Shown: one piece after another, positions 44,913-53,296 of the stretch
How the letters are laid out: every line of letters starts with the position of its first letter
Position numbering within the stretch: the stretch's first letter is position 1
NCBI RefSeq assembly: GCF_003991425.1
Contig: NZ_CP034346.1
Coordinates: forward strand, 719,501-783,500
DNA from: Paenibacillus lutimineralis
GTDB lineage: Bacteria > Bacillota > Bacilli > Paenibacillales > Paenibacillaceae
Length of the DNA: 64,000 nucleotides
Reading direction: 5' to 3'
Made by a program: the position numbers and the translations under genes
Notes under the pieces: generated by a model
What the model saw: only the letters and a program-made list of their open reading frames with translations
Databases searched by the model: none
What the model was told of the DNA's origin: nothing

Positions 44913-45476
44913 ATGAAGAAATTTATGGCTGGTGTTGTCGTTGGAGTACTCCTCTTCGGGCTTGCATTTGTTCTCTCCAGCTCCATCAGGTCTCGAATGA
45001 ATGTGCAAAAGGGGATTTATAGCATCAAAAAAATTGACGGCTCCTTGGTATCGGAGGGCGCTGTGATAGGTGGGATTGTCTATGCACCAGTTAGAGCGAT
45101 GGCTGCTGCAGTCGGAGCTCCGTTAACTGTGGAGGGTAAGACGATCTTCGTAGGTGAACCGGCCATCTCGCAGAGCCAAACGGAAGCCAAAGTGTTAAGC
45201 AAGGAGGTGCTTGAATGGACTAATCGGATTAATCATTTACGTGGTGTAATCAATAAATGCGAAGTTAACATAGAGGTGAAAAAGGGAGAAATGACTACCT
45301 TAGTTGCGAAAATTAAGGAGGAGAAGGCGTCGAAACAAAAATCGCCTGATCGTCTCAAGATGCTCGAAGCAGATATCAAGGAGAGCAATAATTACATAAT
45401 GGAGCTTCAGAAGGATATCACCACAGCAGAGGGGGAAATATTGAAGCTGCAAAAGAAAATAGACGCAAGTCAGTAG
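44913..45476 (+). CDS. Membrane-anchored stalk-domain protein with coiled coil
   Basis: This 187-residue protein has an N-terminal membrane anchor or uncleaved signal (about residues 5-24). A short segment YAPVRAMAAAVGAPLTVEGK follows that resembles the copper amine oxidase N-terminal (stalk) repeat common on Paenibacillus surface proteins. A charged helical region (about 95-187) is predicted as coiled coil. CTAGGAGGTTAGAA precedes the ATG. No enzyme activity is suggested; a surface or wall-linked role is inferred. Confidence 0.8.
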   Translation: MKKFMAGVVVGVLLFGLAFVLSSSIRSRMNVQKGIYSIKKIDGSLVSEGAVIGGIVYAPVRAMAAAVGAPLTVEGKTIFVGEPAISQSQTEAKVLSKEVLEWTNRINHLRGVINKCEVNIEVKKGEMTTLVAKIKEEKASKQKSPDRLKMLEADIKESNNYIMELQKDITTAEGEILKLQKKIDASQ

Positions 45477-45656
45477 GTTATTAAATAAGCAAGCCAACCA
45501 CTGCTCTTTGAAGCGGCATGTGTACGTGGAGTCGTGTATTAGCACGGCTCCTTACTATTTCTATCATAAGAATATGCCATATCACGAAGTAACATAAACG
45601 GATTGACTAACGTTAGAGATATATAAATAAGAATAACGCTTTGCCTGGGAGGTCTT

Positions 45657-46079
45657 ATGATCAAGTGTCTAAAACTGAACGGTGTGAGCGCTTTATATGG
45701 ACTTCATTTTTCACTGCAAATTGAACTGATGTTGGAGCCTTATCGGCTTGCGAGAGTAACAGGCATCGAATTGGGACAGATGAATACAATTATCGGTTGG
45801 GCGATGCTAGTGATCTTAATTGTTGTTTCATTCCTGATGTACTGTCTGACGAATCTCTCATTGGGTAGCGGGGGAGTGAAGTTTTGGACATCAATACTAT
45901 GGCTGCCGTATGCTGTGGTGTTTATGTATGTGATTACGAGTCTGTTCCTGATTACGGATCGAGGGGAGACCCCGCCACCTGTGATGGGATTGTTAGTCAT
46001 ATTAGCTACGCTGCTCTATCCTCTGTATATCCTATTTCTTAATTTCCTTACTTACATACGCAATGAAACTGATAATTAG
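45657..46079 (+). CDS. Hypothetical membrane protein, three spans
   Basis: The 140-residue product has three predicted membrane segments (about residues 42-62, 74-100 and 108-132) and a short N-terminal soluble part. No family was recognised. GGGAGGTCTT precedes the ATG at short spacing. It stands alone; the 180 bases upstream show no other gene. Confidence 0.65.
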   Translation: MIKCLKLNGVSALYGLHFSLQIELMLEPYRLARVTGIELGQMNTIIGWAMLVILIVVSFLMYCLTNLSLGSGGVKFWTSILWLPYAVVFMYVITSLFLITDRGETPPPVMGLLVILATLLYPLYILFLNFLTYIRNETDN

Positions 46080-46148
46080 AGAAAGTACTTGCGAGGAAAT
46101 CAGCTTACTGCAGGACAGATGATGATCGTAGCCAAAGCTCTAATGGGC

Positions 46149-46180
46149 AGCCCCTTCAATTCGTGAAGGGGCTAATTTAC
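46149..46180 (+). terminator. Hairpin terminator
   Basis: AGCCCCTTCA pairs with TGAAGGGGCT, followed by AATTT. The T-run is short, so efficiency may be modest. Confidence 0.6.
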
Positions 46181-46255
46181 TGAGTTTCAATGATCCTCTT
46201 GAAGCGGACTCTGGTCTTGGCTCACGATGGAAGGGGAATGAAAGGCAGATAAATA

Positions 46256-46291
46256 TAAAATTCCCGGCAGTATAGAAGTACCGCCGGGATA
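46256..46291 (-). terminator. Terminator for the ApbE/FmnB gene
   Basis: On the minus strand TCCCGGCGGTA and TACTGCCGGGA are followed by ATTTTATATTT. Confidence 0.75.
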
Positions 46292-46330
46292 GTGTATAAT
46301 CAGATAGTGGCTTGAAGTAAGCTATTTGGT

Positions 46331-47413
46331 TTAGTTAGCGTACGTGTAGCTATCATTTGTCTTGTTCAATAGCTTTTTAAATCCGGGTGAAGCATACAGC
46401 TTCTTGTCTTTGGTAATGAACAGAACCTCAGTGTTGGGAATGCTCTCGGCAAACTTCAGTCCTTTTTCTACGCCCATGAGAACAAGCGCAGTGTCCATCG
46501 TGTCAGCATCGGTCGAGCGGTCGGTAATGATCGTAACGCTGCTGATGTTATTATCGACAGGGTAGCCTGTCTTGGGATCAAGGATATGCGGATACATTTT
46601 GCCGTCTTCGATGAAATAACGCTCGTATATCCCTGCGGTAACGACAGTCTTATCATTCACAGGAACGGTGCCAATTGGTTTACCGCGCTCCTGATCGGGA
46701 TCCTGGATGCCGATACTCCAATCTTTGCCGCCAGGCTTCTGCCCCATGGCAAAAATGTTGCCGCCTAGGTCGATAATCGCACTATGGAAGCCTTGATCCG
46801 CCAAATAGTCGTAAACGCGGTCAGCGGCATAGCCTTTACCATAGGAACCGAGGTCGATGTCCATACCTTTTTCCGTCAGGTACAGCTCATGCTTGGCTTC
46901 ATTCAGCTCCAGCTTATGGTAGTCGCACAGCTTCTGCATGGCAGCGATATCTTCGGGAGCAGGGACATGGGCGCCTTCATGGCCGATATTCCACAGGCCG
47001 ACAAGCCTGCCGATCGTTGGGTCCAGCAATCCTTCCGAACGCTTGGCATAATCGACAGCATAGGCGACAAGATCGTAAGTTTCCTTGGACACTTGGACTG
47101 GAGCAATACCAGCATTCGCGTTAACCTTGTATATTTCGCTGTTCTCGTTATTTCTGCTGATCTGATAATCGATCTGTTTCAGCAGTACACCGATTTCATC
47201 GAGATTTTTCTTGGTAGCCCGATTATCATAAATCTTGATATTTACTACTGTATCAAAGATAAAATAGGTTTCCTTCATAGGTTCAACGGTTTTATCTTGT
47301 GTCTCGCTGCTGGAACCGGGAGCTGAGCTATTTCCCGAATTTCCACAGCCAGCTAGCAGGGAACCGGCGAGAGACATCGTTACCAGTAAAATAGCGGCTT
47401 TCTTCATATTCAT
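46331..47413 (-). CDS. FAD:protein FMN transferase lipoprotein (ApbE/FmnB-like)
   Basis: This protein is about 360 residues from ATG at 47413, where AAGAGGTTAATCCG supports the start. The lipobox LLAGC puts the lipidated cysteine at residue 23, so the enzyme works outside the cell. YFIFDTVVNIKIYD near the front and DADTMDTALVLMG near the end are ApbE signatures. ApbE enzymes split FAD and attach FMN to threonine or serine of target proteins. In Listeria the FmnB homologue flavinylates the electron-transfer lipoprotein PplA. Here the gene diverges from EetA/EetB-like genes, which supports the same pathway. Confidence 0.92.
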   Translation of the reverse strand: MNMKKAAILLVTMSLAGSLLAGCGNSGNSSAPGSSSETQDKTVEPMKETYFIFDTVVNIKIYDNRATKKNLDEIGVLLKQIDYQISRNNENSEIYKVNANAGIAPVQVSKETYDLVAYAVDYAKRSEGLLDPTIGRLVGLWNIGHEGAHVPAPEDIAAMQKLCDYHKLELNEAKHELYLTEKGMDIDLGSYGKGYAADRVYDYLADQGFHSAIIDLGGNIFAMGQKPGGKDWSIGIQDPDQERGKPIGTVPVNDKTVVTAGIYERYFIEDGKMYPHILDPKTGYPVDNNISSVTIITDRSTDADTMDTALVLMGVEKGLKFAESIPNTEVLFITKDKKLYASPGFKKLLNKTNDSYTYAN

Positions 47414-47557
47414 CGGATTAACCTCTTTTCTGCCTGTCATTTATCGTCCTTGATTGTAGCAGAAATGGAACAGTACTAAAAGTACAAATTTTCACAATTA
47501 AAAAATATCTTCAATTTTAAATGATTATTTTGTGAAAAGACAAGGGAAGAGACATTT

Positions 47558-47591
47558 ATCACACTTCTGTGATGAAAGTTACATGTATAAT
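47558..47591 (+). promoter_or_regulatory. Palindrome and promoter upstream of eetA-like gene
   Basis: ATCACA-CTTC-TGTGAT is a perfect interrupted palindrome directly upstream of TATAAT (47586-47591). No good -35 box is present, so an activator or repressor at the palindrome is plausible. TTTTCACAA (near 47488) and TTGTGAAAA (near 47529) form a second, wider inverted repeat like split Rex half-sites in the same divergent region. Confidence 0.45.
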
Positions 47592-47643
47592 GAGTTCATC
47601 TAAGATTTATATTATCAAAAAATAAGGAAACAAGGAGTTGCAC

Positions 47644-48033
47644 ATGAAACGCGGAGATCTTCTGCTGATCGGATTAGTTGTAATTATTGCATTGGCCTTT
47701 ATTATTCCACGATGGTTCGATCGAGATGCAAGTGAAAAAAATCACAACGAACTTCGGACTGCTAAAATTACGGTGGATGGGAAATTATTTAAAGAGGTAA
47801 CTCTTACTCAAGAAGAGCAGACCATTGAAGTGGAAAATGAACATGGGCTTAATATTCTGAAAGTTCATGATTACGGTATTGAAATGTTTGATGCGGATTG
47901 CCCTGATAAAGTATGTCTTTCCTTCGGATTTGTGGATCGGACGGGAGGTACGATTATCTGTCTTCCGCATAAACTGATGGTCGAGATCGAAGGCCCATCA
48001 GAGGAGGATGGTATCGATGCAACGGTTAAATGA
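47644..48033 (+). CDS. NusG-domain-II membrane protein, EetA-like
   Basis: This protein is about 129 residues from ATG at 47644 (AAGGAGTTGCAC upstream). One N-terminal membrane segment (residues 6-22) is followed by an extracytoplasmic NusG-domain-II fold with DADCPDKVCLSFGF and TGGTIICLPHK. Proteins of this type sit next to Gx transporters and include EetA of the Listeria extracellular electron transfer locus. Its exact function there is not known. The 3' end overlaps the next gene by 17 bases. Confidence 0.85.
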   Translation: MKRGDLLLIGLVVIIALAFIIPRWFDRDASEKNHNELRTAKITVDGKLFKEVTLTQEEQTIEVENEHGLNILKVHDYGIEMFDADCPDKVCLSFGFVDRTGGTIICLPHKLMVEIEGPSEEDGIDATVK

Positions 48034-48562
48034 GCAGTCTAATATCGCGCTTAAAAGAACAGTGATCGTCGCTATCTTCGCTGCGGTGGCTGTCGTGTTA
48101 AGCATGGTTGAATCCTTGATTCCCCTCAATATGGGTGTACCTGGCGCTAAGCTGGGACTTGCAAATATTATGGTGTTGACCTGTCTCTATTTCTTACGAG
48201 CTCGGGATGCCATGATGATGGTGCTGCTTAAGACTTTGCTGACCGCCTTTATCTTCGGCACGTTCTCAAGCTTCTTATTTAGTATCATGGGGGCTTTGTT
48301 CAGCTTTGTGGCGATGTGGTTCCTATTACTGATTGGGCGCGATAAGCTTAGCTTCATCGGTATTAGCATCGTTGGCGGGATCGCCCATAATATCGGGCAG
48401 CTAACCGCTGCTTGTATTTATTTCAACACGACGAAAATATTCTACTATTTGCCGATGCTGCTGATTATGGGGGTACTTACAGGGATTGCAGTAGGTATTG
48501 CCGTTAGATATCTGGTTCCTTCCTTATCGAAGATGTCCTTGTTCGAAGGATTTCTAGCATAG
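48017..48562 (+). CDS. Gx transporter family membrane protein, EetB-like
   Basis: This protein is about 181 residues with five or six membrane spans. ATG at 48017 is preferred over 48008 because AGAGGAGG lies nine bases ahead of it. MVESLIPLNMGVPGAKLGLANI and GGIAHNIGQLTAA are hallmarks of the Gx transporter family, an S-component-like family often mislabelled heptaprenyl diphosphate synthase component I. It is followed by a complete ECF module, so it probably supplies the substrate-binding subunit. In Listeria EetB is of this type. Confidence 0.87.
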   Translation: MQRLNEQSNIALKRTVIVAIFAAVAVVLSMVESLIPLNMGVPGAKLGLANIMVLTCLYFLRARDAMMMVLLKTLLTAFIFGTFSSFLFSIMGALFSFVAMWFLLLIGRDKLSFIGISIVGGIAHNIGQLTAACIYFNTTKIFYYLPMLLIMGVLTGIAVGIAVRYLVPSLSKMSLFEGFLA

Positions 48563-48627
48563 CAGCTGTGGTCGGTCAGATGCTTGGCGCTGACTGCTAT
48601 GAGAAGGCTGAAAAGGAGAAGAGAGAA

Positions 48628-49467
48628 ATGGGAGACACAATACTGGCTTATGAATTGCAGCAGGTGTCCTTTGCCTATCATCCACAGCAGCAAATTCTGA
48701 ATGATATCGATCTGCGAATTGCAGCAGGAAGCTGGGTGACTCTGGTTGGAGCCAATGGCAGCGGGAAGTCGACTCTGGCGAAATTGCTTGGAGGGCTGCT
48801 GGCCGCAAACACTGGGAAGATTTATGTGGAAGGCACTGAGCTGAACCAGGATACGATTGTCCACATCAGGCCCAAAATAGGGATGGTATTCCAGAACCCG
48901 GATAATCAGTTTATCGGTGCGACGGTGGAGGAGGATATTGCCTTCGGCTTGGAGGGCCGTTGCTTGCCTCGAGAAAAAATGGTGGATCGAGTAAAACGTT
49001 ATGCCGAGAAGTTAGAGATCGGTCATCTGTTGTCCAAGCACCCCGCGGAACTGTCCGGAGGGCAGAAGCAACGGGTGGCCGTTGCTGCGATATTGGCAAT
49101 GGAACCGAGTATCGTTATCTTTGATGAAGCCTCTTCGATGCTGGATGAGAAGGCGCGTGGAGAGCTGCAGTCTATCATGAGAGAGATGAGTGCAAGTGGC
49201 GAATATACTATTATCTCTATAACACATGACGCGGAAGAGATACTGGCCTCTGATAGAGCGATCGTGCTGAAAGATGGCGGAGTCGCGGCGGATGTAAGAC
49301 CGATGGAACTGTTCGAAGATGAGGAACTATTAACTTCCTGTCGGCTGGTTGCCCCGTTTCGAGTTCGGCTGCTTCAGGAATTGAACAGACGGGGCATTAC
49401 GCTGGGGCCAGGCGATGACATCGAGGAGGTGAGCGAGCAGCTATGGCAATTCATTTCGAGCAAGTAA
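48628..49467 (+). CDS. ecfA1: ECF transporter ATPase 1
   Basis: This ABC ATPase is about 280 residues from ATG at 48628 (AAGGAGAAGAGAGAA upstream); an in-frame ATG at 48568 lacks a site. Walker A is GANGSGKS, the Q-loop GMVFQNPDNQ is the typical EcfA form, the signature is LSGGQKQR and Walker B is IVIFDEAS. With EcfA2 and EcfT it forms the energising module for vitamin or flavin uptake or export. It overlaps ecfA2 by 25 bases. Confidence 0.94.
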   Translation: MGDTILAYELQQVSFAYHPQQQILNDIDLRIAAGSWVTLVGANGSGKSTLAKLLGGLLAANTGKIYVEGTELNQDTIVHIRPKIGMVFQNPDNQFIGATVEEDIAFGLEGRCLPREKMVDRVKRYAEKLEIGHLLSKHPAELSGGQKQRVAVAAILAMEPSIVIFDEASSMLDEKARGELQSIMREMSASGEYTIISITHDAEEILASDRAIVLKDGGVAADVRPMELFEDEELLTSCRLVAPFRVRLLQELNRRGITLGPGDDIEEVSEQLWQFISSK

Positions 49468-50333
49468 GCTTTGCTTATGATGATCGTAGTCTATGGAGAC
49501 ATGGCGCGCTAGAGGATGTCAGTATCTCGATTGCGCCTGGCAGCTTCGTAGGCATAGCTGGTATTACGGGATCTGGCAAATCTACGCTGCTCCAGCATCT
49601 TAATGGAATCTTGAAGCCTACCGTTGGAAGAGTGAAAGTGCTAGATTTCACAATCGAGCCGGGAGATAAGGGACCGCTGCGTGAGCTGCGGAGGCGCGTA
49701 GGGCTTGTATTTCAATTCCCCGAACAGCAATTGTTCGAGGACACTGTCGAGAAGGATCTCTGCTTCGGACCGTTGAACTTCGGGGTTCCGCTAGAGGAAG
49801 CGAAGGCGCGGGCCAGCCGGGCACTAGCTCTATTAGGATTGGATGATTCGTTCCTGCCCCGAAACCCGTTCCATCTAAGTGGCGGGCAGATGCGCAAGGT
49901 GGCAATCGCCTCGATTCTTACGATGGAGCCCGATATTATTGCACTGGATGAGCCGACGGCCACACTTGACCCGCAGAGCAGGGCAGAGCTTGCACAGCTT
50001 CTCTCTAAGCTGCAGCGTGAAGAGGGCAAGACAGTCATCGTCGTTACGCATCGAATTGAAGAAATGCTGCCTTACGCGGATACCTGGATCGTTATGAAGG
50101 ACGGACGAACTATATTCCAGGGATCGCCGTCAGAGCTGGCTCGTGAGGAACATCGTCTATCAGAGGCGGGACTCGCTCTTCCAGAGTGTATTCGCCTCTG
50201 GAGCCGGATCGCTACAAGATTCGGTCTGCAGCATGAAAAGCCATGCTTCAGCGCTGAAGCGATCGCCGAGCGATTAGCTGGATTATATGGGGCTCATCCG
50301 CCACGGGGAGGAGGGGCTGACGATGCGGGATAA
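49443..50333 (+). CDS. ecfA2: ECF transporter ATPase 2
   Basis: This 296-residue ABC ATPase has Walker A GITGSGKS, Q-loop FQFPEQQLFE (the EcfA2 form), signature LSGGQMRK and Walker B IIALDEPTA. It starts inside ecfA1 and its end overlaps ecfT, so all three subunits are coupled. Confidence 0.94.
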   Translation: MAIHFEQVSFAYDDRSLWRHGALEDVSISIAPGSFVGIAGITGSGKSTLLQHLNGILKPTVGRVKVLDFTIEPGDKGPLRELRRRVGLVFQFPEQQLFEDTVEKDLCFGPLNFGVPLEEAKARASRALALLGLDDSFLPRNPFHLSGGQMRKVAIASILTMEPDIIALDEPTATLDPQSRAELAQLLSKLQREEGKTVIVVTHRIEEMLPYADTWIVMKDGRTIFQGSPSELAREEHRLSEAGLALPECIRLWSRIATRFGLQHEKPCFSAEAIAERLAGLYGAHPPRGGGADDAG

Positions 50334-51123
50334 GCTGTTATTCGGACGCTGCATCGATACCGGATCTTCGATCCACCAGCTTGATCCGCGGGCCAAGATT
50401 ACAGGAATGATTCTCTATCTGATCGCGATTGTCGCTGTTCATTCATGGTGGATGCTGTTGCTTACAGCGGTGTTCTCGCTGGCGTATATGCTGGCAACGC
50501 GGATTCCATTGAGGTATTTTGTGAAGGCCGCCAAGCCACTGTGGGTACTTATGGTTTTTATCTTTATCGTCCAGAGCATAACGATTGAAGGGGGAGCGGT
50601 CGTCTTGCGAATTGGCGGATGGGTGCTCTATACCGAAGGTCTGAAGAGTGGATTTATCGCTGCTGCGAGGATGGCCCTGTTGGTGTCCTTTACGGCAATT
50701 CTTACGTTTACAACGACGCCGGGCTTACTCAATCAGGGACTGGACGGTGTCTTGAAGCCGCTGCAGAAGATCGGCATCAAGACTCAGCGTCTAACACTGA
50801 TGATGAGCATTTCGCTGCGTTTCATACCGACCATTCTTGATGAGACGCACAAAATACTTAAAGCACAAGCGGCACGCGGTGCAGATATAAAAGAACTACC
50901 GTGGAAGGAGAAGGGGAAGCTGCTCTTATCCCTGCTCGTGCCGGTAACGGTCAGCGCCTTCCGACGGGCAGAGGAATTAGTACTATCGATGGAATCAAGA
51001 GGTTATATCGTCGGGGCACCCCGATCGGAATATCATCTGCTTACTTGGCGGGCCAAGGATACCTGGTTTGTCCTGAGCTATGTACTTCTGGTTGCGGTTG
51101 CGCTGACATATCGATTCATATAA
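50323..51123 (+). CDS. ecfT: ECF transporter transmembrane subunit
   Basis: This protein is about 266 residues from ATG at 50323, where GGGGAGGAGGGGCTGACG gives the site; the frame is open from 50287. Five or six spans and the paired basic coupling motifs (AQAARGAD and SMESRGY, each with an A/S-R-G core) that contact the two ATPases identify EcfT. This housekeeping-type module follows eetA/eetB-like genes here. Confidence 0.93.
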   Translation: MRDKLLFGRCIDTGSSIHQLDPRAKITGMILYLIAIVAVHSWWMLLLTAVFSLAYMLATRIPLRYFVKAAKPLWVLMVFIFIVQSITIEGGAVVLRIGGWVLYTEGLKSGFIAAARMALLVSFTAILTFTTTPGLLNQGLDGVLKPLQKIGIKTQRLTLMMSISLRFIPTILDETHKILKAQAARGADIKELPWKEKGKLLLSLLVPVTVSAFRRAEELVLSMESRGYIVGAPRSEYHLLTWRAKDTWFVLSYVLLVAVALTYRFI

Positions 51124-51135
51124 GAGGTTGTTCAA
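51123..51135. repeat. Left-end fragment of the MITE-like family
   Basis: AGAGGTTGTTCAA matches the outer left end of the element at 13466-13643 and then diverges. A right-end fragment lies beyond the next gene at 53236-53262. Confidence 0.45.
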
Positions 51136-51167
51136 TATAAACATATTTGGGCTGGAGGGGAAACATC

Positions 51168-53165
51168 ATGGCACGTTATTTTAATGGAAAAGAAGTTGAA
51201 CTACTCGCGCCAGTTGGTACATTCGAGATTTTCAAGGAAGTGATTCAAGCAAACTGCGATGCAGTATATTTCGGGGGACCCAGCTTGAACATGCGCCTGA
51301 TGCGCAAAGGTTATAATTTCACGCGGGAAGAGATCGTAGAGGCTGTCAAGATTGCACATTCATTAGGCAAAAAAGTGTACGTTACGGTGAATAACCTGCT
51401 GAATGAAAATGAGCTCGATGAGGCTCGCGATTATTTGCAATTCCTCGATAGTGCAGGTCCAGATGCTCTGATTGTTCAGGATTTTGCTATTCTGGAATTA
51501 ATCAAGGAGATGGATCTGTCGCTTACGGTCCATTCCTCGGTCATGATGAATGTGCACAATATCGAGATGGTAAAGGCACTGCAAGACATGGGAGTGACAC
51601 GAGTAGTTGCTTCTAGGGAGATGGATCTGCAGAACACTCGTTATCTACAAGCTGCAACGGGGATCGAGATCGAATATTTCGTTCATGGCGATATGTGTTC
51701 GGTGCATGGGGCTAACTGCTATTTCAGTTCAATGGTGTTCGGGATGAGCAGTAACCGCGGTAAATGCATGAAGCCATGCCGCTGGGATTATCGCATCAAG
51801 AAGGATGGATACGTCTATCCTGCCGAATACCCTTTGGCTGTGAAGGATATGTATATGTATGAGAACATCCCTGAACTGATTCATGGTGGAATTACCTCCT
51901 TCAAAATCGAAGGTCGCATGCGTGATACGGAATTCGTACTGATGCTGGTCAATGCTTACGGTGACGCGATTGATCGCTATATAGCTGATCCGATTGGGTT
52001 CGAACGGACACGGGAATCGAAGCTGCTCTTCGAGAATCGCAAACGGGATTTCTCTAAGGCATATGCCTTTGGCAGACCTGGATTATCGAATATTAACAAG
52101 CGTTATGAAGGAACAGGCAAGTTCTACAGTACGGGCAAAGTGTTCAGCACTCCAACTGCCGAGAGAGAGCTCAGCGAGAAGCGAGTAACAGATATCCGCG
52201 GTAAGCTTGCAGAGGTTCGTAAACCATCTAAGGCAGCTGCCGAAGTATCGGTTCATGTGAACAATGTGGCTCAGGCGAAGGCGGCTCTGGCAGCAGGTGC
52301 GGATCATATCTACTTGTCGGGTGATGTATTTGAACCGGATCATGCTTTTACTAGAGCGGAAATCAATGAATTGGCTGAGATCAAAGGCAAGGCGAAGATC
52401 TATCTCTGCTTGCCGCGTATGATGGATGAGCTGCAATTCGAAATGTATGAAGGATTAATCGCTGGCGAACGGTTGCCAATCGATGGCATTATGGTCACGA
52501 ATCTCGGCGCTATTCATAAGTTTGCGAACGCAGGATATCCATTGATCGGTGATTTCAATCTGAATGTCTATAATCGTATCTCGGCCGAGTTCTACCATCG
52601 GCATGGAGTAGAGCGTCTGACCGCATCGATGGAGCTGCCGCTGAACGATCTGGCCGCATTATTGGATCATACGGAACTGCCGATCGAGGCGATCGTGCAT
52701 GGTTCTCCAGCCATGATGTATATGGAACATGATCTGTACGAGAACACAGAGGTGTTCCAGCCAATCGGTGAAGAAGAGAACCATTTTGTAAGTAACAATA
52801 TTCTCGTCATGAAGACGGATAAGGGTGAGAATCCGGTATATCGTGATGTACACGGCCGTTGCCACCTGATGATGACCAAAGAGCTGAACCTGATGCCGGT
52901 TGTGCGCGAGCTGATTGAAGCAGGACTGTCTGTATTCCGGATCGAAGGAGCGACATACAAGCCAGAGCAATTGCAGCAGATTGTCAGTATATATAAAGCA
53001 GCCATTGCAAATCCAGATACCGCAGAAGAGCGCTTTGCCGAGATGAATCCAGTGTATGCTGGTTACACATTAGGAGCTCTGCAATTTGATGGTGGGGATA
53101 TTGGCAAGAGTCGCGGAATGGAAGACATGGACGCGGAAGTGAAGAAGGAGCCAGCTTCAGTATAG
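51168..53165 (+). CDS. U32 family peptidase-like protein (RNA hydroxylation type)
   Basis: This protein is about 665 residues from ATG at 51168 (GGAGGGGAAACATC upstream). The N-terminal U32 domain carries VELLAPVGTFE, TVHSSVMMN and the cysteine-rich signature HGDMCSVHGANCYFSS...GKCMKPC, which in U32 proteins holds an iron-sulfur cluster. The C-terminal half is the extension found in the long RlhA/TrhP-type members. Those enzymes hydroxylate RNA (23S rRNA or tRNA wobble uridine) with prephenate; protease activity is doubtful. Ends of the MITE-like repeat lie on both sides of the gene. Confidence 0.88.
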   Translation: MARYFNGKEVELLAPVGTFEIFKEVIQANCDAVYFGGPSLNMRLMRKGYNFTREEIVEAVKIAHSLGKKVYVTVNNLLNENELDEARDYLQFLDSAGPDALIVQDFAILELIKEMDLSLTVHSSVMMNVHNIEMVKALQDMGVTRVVASREMDLQNTRYLQAATGIEIEYFVHGDMCSVHGANCYFSSMVFGMSSNRGKCMKPCRWDYRIKKDGYVYPAEYPLAVKDMYMYENIPELIHGGITSFKIEGRMRDTEFVLMLVNAYGDAIDRYIADPIGFERTRESKLLFENRKRDFSKAYAFGRPGLSNINKRYEGTGKFYSTGKVFSTPTAERELSEKRVTDIRGKLAEVRKPSKAAAEVSVHVNNVAQAKAALAAGADHIYLSGDVFEPDHAFTRAEINELAEIKGKAKIYLCLPRMMDELQFEMYEGLIAGERLPIDGIMVTNLGAIHKFANAGYPLIGDFNLNVYNRISAEFYHRHGVERLTASMELPLNDLAALLDHTELPIEAIVHGSPAMMYMEHDLYENTEVFQPIGEEENHFVSNNILVMKTDKGENPVYRDVHGRCHLMMTKELNLMPVVRELIEAGLSVFRIEGATYKPEQLQQIVSIYKAAIANPDTAEERFAEMNPVYAGYTLGALQFDGGDIGKSRGMEDMDAEVKKEPASV

Positions 53166-53235
53166 GGAACCCGACTGAATTTATGAGAAATTTTTCACAA
53201 AATTCTTCAAAAATCCTTGCAGGGGCGTAACCCAA

Positions 53236-53262
53236 GGTGGACCTTTTGAACGCCTCTTATAG
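53236..53262. repeat. Right-end fragment of the MITE-like family
   Basis: GGTGGACCTTTTGAACGCCTC and TTATAG match the right terminal part of the family. It sits 35 bases before the aminotransferase start. Confidence 0.55.
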
Positions 53263-53296
53263 AAGTGAGAGATCAAATCGGAAGGGGTATGAAAGT

